From Posidonia oceanica (lineage: Eukaryota > Streptophyta > Magnoliopsida > Alismatales > Posidoniaceae), in assembly GCA_037176725.1 (NCBI GenBank), contig JAZBRS010000044.1:7936001-8000000 (forward strand): a DNA stretch of 64,000 bases, read 5' to 3'. The position numbers and the translations under genes are program-made. The notes under the pieces were generated by a model. It did no database searches, was not told where the DNA came from, and worked only from the letters and a program-made list of their open reading frames with translations. Shown piece by piece: positions 59,901-64,000 of this stretch (position 1 is its first letter; the number at the start of each line of letters is the position of its first letter).

Positions 59901-62900
59901 TTAAATTGAGTCTGAAAAAGAAAATTGAATCATTAATCGTCAGTTATTTATGACACGCAAGTAAAATTGGAGAGAGAAACAAATATCACTCTTACGTGGA
60001 TAACCAATCCACGATTCTCTCCATTAATTAATAGGAATAAAAATTTAAATTCAAATGATAACTGCCAACTAGGATAGAGAAACAACCATATTCTATATAT
60101 CCTATATAACCATTCGATTTTGATTGAATGACCAAGATTTAGGGTCTTAATTAGTTTAATTAAGGCAAGTTCCTACTAGATAGGCGTTTGACCAGTGGCT
60201 GTGTATAAATAATATACCAATACTTAAGATAAATTTGAATATGAATTTCTATGTAACGTTTAGTGAATTTATGATACATAAATACACAGTAGTCATACAA
60301 ATCATTAGAAATTGAACTCTATATCTTTTTATGGTATTAGAATATGATTTTTCCTCAAAAGTAGTGCTTCCTTGGGAAGCCAAGAAAGCAAGCTTCTTGG
60401 GGGAAGCTAATCTTCATATTATAAAGTGGGGAATCAATTTTTAAAAAGTGAGAATCTGAGCATAGTATAATTCTGTTTGAAATTGATCCTAAGATTAGAC
60501 TACTTTTGATGAATTCTTAAATTCCCAAGCCAACCATATCTCCAAGCATGACGCTTTTGTGTCAGTTTGTCATGCTGTTTAAATGGATAGAGTGTGCATG
60601 CTTAATTTTTAATCATGTTTTTGTTTCATCATTCTCTATTTCTATCTGTTATTGGATTCATGTATCATTTTTCAGACATCAATTTCAGTAACTATCATTG
60701 TCCTTTTTTTTGGATATAATCATTATCTTCATTTTCAGTATTCCGATAAATACATTCTGGCCCCATCTAGAATATAATAACTAACAAGATTGCATGCAAA
60801 GTAGCATAGGGATGGTTGAAAATCTATATTTTAATCTTTTGATGGCTACATTCTTTCTTGCATGGTATACGCTTTTGTATGTTCCCTATGTGTTCCCTTT
60901 GTTGCATTGTAACAACAGTTACTAGGCTCAGCTTCATGCTTTCTGTTATGCAATGTGTTCATGATATTCTTTCTATTGCGTTATCAGGTATGGTTCTTGG
61001 AAGAAGAGAAACTGCCTATTTTGAACAGTTCACTGGATGATCAAAGCATAAACAGAATCCTATTACGATCCCCATGGGAGATAATTCAGTCACCAATGGG
61101 ATTTGGAGGGGTGTTTAGTCTACTCTCATCCCAGAGCCTTTTGGATGACTTTTGCAAATGGGGAATAGAATATGTGCAGGTAGAGTTATATAGTAAGAAT
61201 TATATCATCATGACTGGCCATTTGTTGTACATTATCATATTATCTATTATATTAAAAGAACATACTGCCCCACGGACCGGTCTTTAATAAAAGCCCCTAA
61301 ATGTCCTTTTTTTTCTTTTTTATATAAGTCAAAAATTAAGTATAATTAGCTACTTTCCTTTCAAAATTTCACTTCCAAAATTTATTGCGTATTAACTATC
61401 CAAAAAGCTCAAGAAAGAAATCCATGACCTCCTATAGTATCCAACATATTTCCATAATAAGAAATGCCATGTTTGTCCATCAATTATAATAAAAACATAA
61501 GAGGAGTAAAACAATGAACTTTTATATTTTATTAATTTCGATTACCATAATCAACCGTAACTAGATCTTATAATTTCTCAACCACAATCCTCGATTAATT
61601 ATTTTAACATTTAAATTTTTATTTTGTATCACATGCAAATAATAACAAAGTGATTTTCATAGGTGATCAAATTAATCTTTTAATTTAAAAAAGGAAAACC
61701 ACGATAATTTTTTGCCAATAATAATAATAATTCCTAATCCTAATTCATCTTCTCAATCTTTACACATTTATAAAAATCAGGACCAATGGTTTAATTTTAA
61801 ATTTCAATCTTTTTATCTTATATTAAGAGGGCAAATTAAGTTTAATCTACATTATTATTCTCTCTTCTATATTTTGTATCTATTAGATTAAAAGGCTCAT
61901 GAGTAAAAAAAACCAACACACATTTGATCAAAAAATGTTATTATTTTTCTCAGTAATTTCAAAAACTAAATTTTAACACTTTTTAAATTTGTTTTTTACA
62001 GATTATGTGTAATATGTAATTGGCATTTCAATTTTATTTTCAAAATCTTAGCGTGGTAATTTTTTAATTCTTTTCTTGTGTGCAGTCTGCACGTGCATTT
62101 CAATAGTATTGTTAAAATCTCAATGGGTGGTTTTGCTTCTATTATACGACCATATATTTTTAGAATCTTTGTTAGGAAAAATAGCATGATCAATGCCTAA
62201 AAGACAAACTCTCTTCATTCATTTAAAGAATGTAAAAGTTTAGACTTTTAAGATGCCCTAATATTTTTCTCTATTTGAAAATATGCATTCATAGTATGCC
62301 TCAATCCTCAACATCGTACATTGCACACATGGAACCATTTAATTAATGGTTTAGAATTCTCTCAAATAAATGCATCCATAGATGATTTCCCTGTGAAAAA
62401 CCATACCGTGAGTCTTGTTTTTGCAAGCAACAAAGTACTTCCCAGAACTTATTATTTAGAAAGTAATCATTGATGTATTATTCTAGAACTAGTTGAAGTT
62501 CGAACTTTTAAAGGACAAGCTAGATAAAGTATTGGAGAATTGGAAAAAATTCAATGTCTGGATCAAGAACTGCATAACTATTTAGTGGTATTATACAACA
62601 TGTTATAATTTCCAAGGTGATTATTTAGAAATACTTATTCCAAGTGCTTTAACGGTTTTTGTTGGACCTTGTAGATTGGTTGGCATTATTTGTTTGTTCA
62701 TTATCCTTTCCCTAATAAAAAATCATTAGGTAAAGAATCACTTTCTCAAAAAGATGTCTTCTTCAATTTTTTCCTTGGAGTTCCTTCTCTATTTTCATTG
62801 TTCTCTCTCATAAAATATTGGCTTATTGTGAAAACACAACTACACAAGCACAAAAGAAGCTGCAACATTGTCTTTATGTGTCTTATATTTTATCTGGAAA

Positions 62901-63802
62901 TAGTTCATTGCTGTCAATTCATGAGTTGATTGGTAATCCTTCCAGCATCATATGCGGTTTAGCATCTTTCCTTTTTTTTTTCAAGATGAACTCAATTATT
63001 ACGAGTGTAATAGATAAAGAATGGAAGAAATAAATGAATATAAGTCAAATTTTCTCTCTCTTTGTGTATAGTAAGTTAGTAATATAATTTATTTCCATTT
63101 CATTATACAATTTTTGTGTTAGAACCCACAACATATGATCAGTATAATTTGCTTAAGAGTATCTTTTTCAGTTTGCTTTGTGTATTGTAAAGGGTTTCAG
63201 GAGTGTACATGAGGGTTGTGAATTCTCATTTTTCCTGCTTAAACATAAATAAGCACGAAAATATAGATAGTCTCTTTTTTATGTCATCGTATAATAAAAG
63301 CAAGTGGATTTACACAAGGAGATCTACAAACCAGAGAGCAATACTAGTGTCAACATTCATACACAGTCACTGCAAAGACTGAATGTACAAAATGGCAAAC
63401 GCAGTCACTACTGTCATATCTTCTACAGAAACTTGACATTGTTCTTGTTTTTTGTAGATATGCACCTTTACGGAACGAGCTGTCATAGGACACTCGACAT
63501 TCCTTGGCTTGACTAGTTTAAAGGGAATGGATGTGGGAATCAAAGTTTTTGACAAATCCCACGGAGAGGATGATTTCGATGTTATTTTCTCAATGAAATA
63601 TCTGATGAAGATTGTCAAACAGGTAGACAAACTACAGTTTGATGCCATCCCTGTGCAAAATGAGCATGCTGTGCTTGTTGGCAAGGAATGGATCAACATC
63701 CGTCCAAGTGCACCGAATTCAATTTGTTTCCGATCCTCAATATACAACCTATTGGATGTATCTCATGGGGATAGCACATGTGTATTGCATATTACAGATT
63801 GA
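45000..63802 (+). CDS. RimM-family ribosome maturation protein fused to a UDP-sugar-pyrophosphorylase-like domain, 10 exons, 673 aa
   Basis: Exons: 45000-45183, 45273-45445, 45542-45676, 46471-46581, 47225-47506, 49237-49436, 56434-56719, 57845-57958, 60988-61179, 63458-63802. All have GT-AG borders and keep phase (2022 nt). The first ~60 residues are Pro/Ser/Arg-rich without acidic residues, like a plastid transit peptide. The RimM domain starts at FIEVGYVCNVHGLKGDLKV; the PRC-barrel part has EFYTPDLVGMRIVLKDGGTP and ends VPFVEAIVPDVDM...PPKGLLEL. RimM helps mature the small ribosomal subunit 3' head domain, here most likely in an organelle. A Lys-rich linker (EWKKKKKLQKR) follows. The C-terminal half resembles UDP-sugar pyrophosphorylases: TPLVIVSPVNEVQLYQELF, HDYFGFDTQKVWFLEEEKLP, SPMGFGGVFSLLSSQSLLDD and GIEYVQI. 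The usual GG-x-GTR nucleotide loop is replaced by VVGGDNSSSSGAQ, so catalysis is doubtful. The same fusion exists in other plants as a 'RimM family protein'. Confidence 0.9.
45950..46257. mobile_element. MITE with long terminal inverted repeats in intron 3 of the RimM-family gene
   Basis: The left end ATGTCATGACCCAAGCCTAAG and the right end (minus strand) ATGTCATGACCCAAGCCCAAG are nearly identical and extend as a looser repeat for about 80 bp. AAG flanks both sides (45947-45949, 46258-46260), a possible 3-bp duplication. Superfamily uncertain. Length 308 bp, non-coding. Confidence 0.8.
48394..49052. mobile_element. MULE-type MITE in intron 5 of the RimM-family gene
   Basis: Left GGTTAAATTACAGTTTGCC and right (minus strand) GGATAAATTACAATTTACC begin an inverted repeat of about 90 bp that includes TATTCGA and a T-run followed by CGTTA. 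TAATATTTA is present at 48385-48393 and 49053-49061: a 9-bp target duplication, as for Mutator-like elements. No transposase inside. Confidence 0.85.
50943..51075 (+). repeat. Left copy of a ~143-bp tandem duplication split by the copia element
   Basis: TTTGCCTAGCCTTTGTCATC to AATAAAACC is repeated at 56041-56173 with a few differences. The remaining 10 bp of the first unit (ATTTAAAATG) lie after the copia target duplication. The duplication therefore predates the insertion. Intron sequence, no gene. Confidence 0.85.
51255..51560 (+). repeat. GC-rich ~21-bp tandem repeat in the copia leader
   Basis: Units of the form CCAGGCCGCCGTCCGGCCTCT recur with a period near 21 bp and many variants. They sit between the primer-binding site and gag. 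The Gly/Leu/Glu-rich open frames seen on the opposite strand are a by-product of the period being divisible by three. Confidence 0.8.
51800..55885 (+). pseudogene. Copia gag-pol polyprotein, multiply broken
   Basis: Gag starts at 51800 (MASRELLVKHLGG...LNGTNYILW) and hits a stop within 40 codons; it continues through VEEYEQL-type gag sequence to a zinc knuckle CTHCGRLGH-stop-ADRCW near 52515-52560. Then come protease SWIIDSGAFSHMSG; integrase with an H-C finger (HYWLGHLSHQKL, CASCELSK), YYIVFIDDFSRVSW, and HTSQQNGVAERKHRHI; RT with KWVYTIKYKADGSIDRCKARLV, DVKNAFLYGDL and catalytic YVDD at 54928-54939; and RNase H with YSDSEYVGDRGDRKSTSGF and LTDIFTKGL at the end. In-frame stops and frameshifts occur throughout. 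Confidence 0.92.
56041..56184 (+). repeat. Right copy of the ~143-bp tandem duplication
   Basis: The partner of 50943-51075, right of the copia element. It differs at several positions (for example TCACTTTG for TCACTCTG). Confidence 0.85.
58063..58445 (-). mobile_element. 5'-truncated RTE-type LINE tail, minus strand, in intron 8
   Basis: The minus strand encodes broken pieces of the RTE RT C-terminus (for example GVAPIEDKMRE, FGHVQ, GRGRPK, LTKEVAM) and ends GTGGGATCAAGGCATG followed by (GTT)n at 58063-58080. GTT-type tails and the GTGGGA-TAAGGC wording are typical of plant RTE LINEs. Confidence 0.75.
58970..59256 (+). mobile_element. 5'-truncated RTE-type LINE tail, plus strand, in intron 8
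   Basis: The plus strand has broken NDLRWFDLV, RRYRERPKITWLEIGKKDLN and RVQW pieces, then CCCCACATAGCAGGATTAAG and a (GTT)n tail ending near 59256. It is the same family as the minus-strand copy 500 bp upstream but in opposite orientation, with 3' ends pointing outward. Confidence 0.75.
59274..59296. repeat. (TA)n microsatellite
   Basis: About eleven TA units next to the left end of a MITE; possibly its insertion target. Confidence 0.9.
59301..60182. mobile_element. MITE-like element with ~75-bp terminal inverted repeats in intron 8
   Basis: The left end reads GATCTGGGAGGGTCCTGCCT; the right end on the minus strand reads TATCTAGTAGGAACTTGCCT. Both go on through CTAATTAAGAC and CATTCAAT...CAAAATC. 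It is non-coding and A/T-rich inside. No convincing target duplication was found, so the superfamily is open. Confidence 0.7.
61243..62106 (+). mobile_element. Candidate non-autonomous Helitron in intron 9
   Basis: The start TCTATTATATTAAAAG resembles the 5' end of plant Helitrons (TC...CTATATTAAAAG). Near the other end there is a short palindrome, GTGCAGTCTGCAC, followed after a few bases by CAATAG|T, close to the CTRR|T ending of Helitrons. No target duplication, as expected. The terminal match is imperfect. Confidence 0.4.
62107..63457. other. Remaining intron 9 sequence
   Basis: A/T-rich. No repeat or gene recognised. Confidence 0.5.
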
Positions 63803-64000
63803 CGCTATAATTTTTCATAAAAAAAAACCCATCAGGTTAATATTTTAGCATCATCTTATGTATATATCTTTGACGATTAGGTCATTATTTTTCCTAAAGC
63901 TGTCAATCATCTTATGAACACTCGGCTTGGTTACTTATGGCAGGATTTATTATAGTTGATTTTAAAAAAAAAAGTTATAGCAGTTGAGTTTGATCTGTTG
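63803..64000 (+). other. 3' flank of the RimM-family gene
   Basis: A/T-rich sequence after the TGA; presumably 3' UTR. No clear poly(A) signal was singled out. Confidence 0.5.

Overview
The window is nuclear DNA from a flowering plant. It holds split genes with GT-AG introns, a plant-type WEE1 kinase, a plant RimM-family gene, and most of the usual plant transposon superfamilies: Ty3/gypsy Tekay, Tat and Athila-like elements, Ty1/copia, MULE, hAT, PIF/Harbinger and MULE MITEs, SINEs, RTE LINEs and a possible Helitron. I cannot name the species. There is no bacterial, viral or CRISPR content. No tRNA or rRNA gene was recognised.

Left part (1-29632) is a Russian-doll stack of retroelements. 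The oldest layer is a broken MULE transposase on the minus strand (27191-29632), which also carries a copia solo LTR (27688-28971). A minus-oriented Athila-like LTR cuts the MULE just after the first catalytic Asp. A plus-oriented, pol-less gag-protease element (21303-26401) of the same LTR family sits inside that LTR. A Tekay-type chromovirus (1-4069 plus 20581-21302) sits inside its gag. A 16.5-kb Tat-lineage element on the minus strand (4070-20580) sits inside the Tekay 3' LTR. The Tat element has a 5.4-kb LTR, protease, RT, two RNase H domains, integrase, a plant-mobile-domain-like extra ORF, and a 3' region made of nearly forty short hairpin repeats. Its gag and almost all of its 5' LTR are missing.

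Middle part (30-44 kb). A minus-strand host gene of unknown function has its first exon split by a 3.1-kb hAT element (34236-37374), itself carrying a 295-bp Tourist-like MITE. Removing the hAT and one 8-bp target duplication restores the frame. This gene and WEE1 (37787-43820, plus strand, 10 exons, 490 aa) are divergent and share a ~310-bp intergenic promoter region. WEE1 looks intact; one of its introns carries a SINE with a perfect 14-bp target duplication.

Right part (45-64 kb) is one 18.8-kb plus-strand gene of 10 exons (673 aa). An N-terminal presumed organelle targeting region is followed by a RimM ribosome-maturation domain and a C-terminal UDP-sugar-pyrophosphorylase-like domain whose nucleotide-binding loop has lost its usual signature. 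Its introns hold a complete but dead copia element (51076-56025), several MITEs, two RTE LINE tails and a Helitron candidate. The exons keep phase throughout, so the gene appears functional despite about 16 kb of intron.
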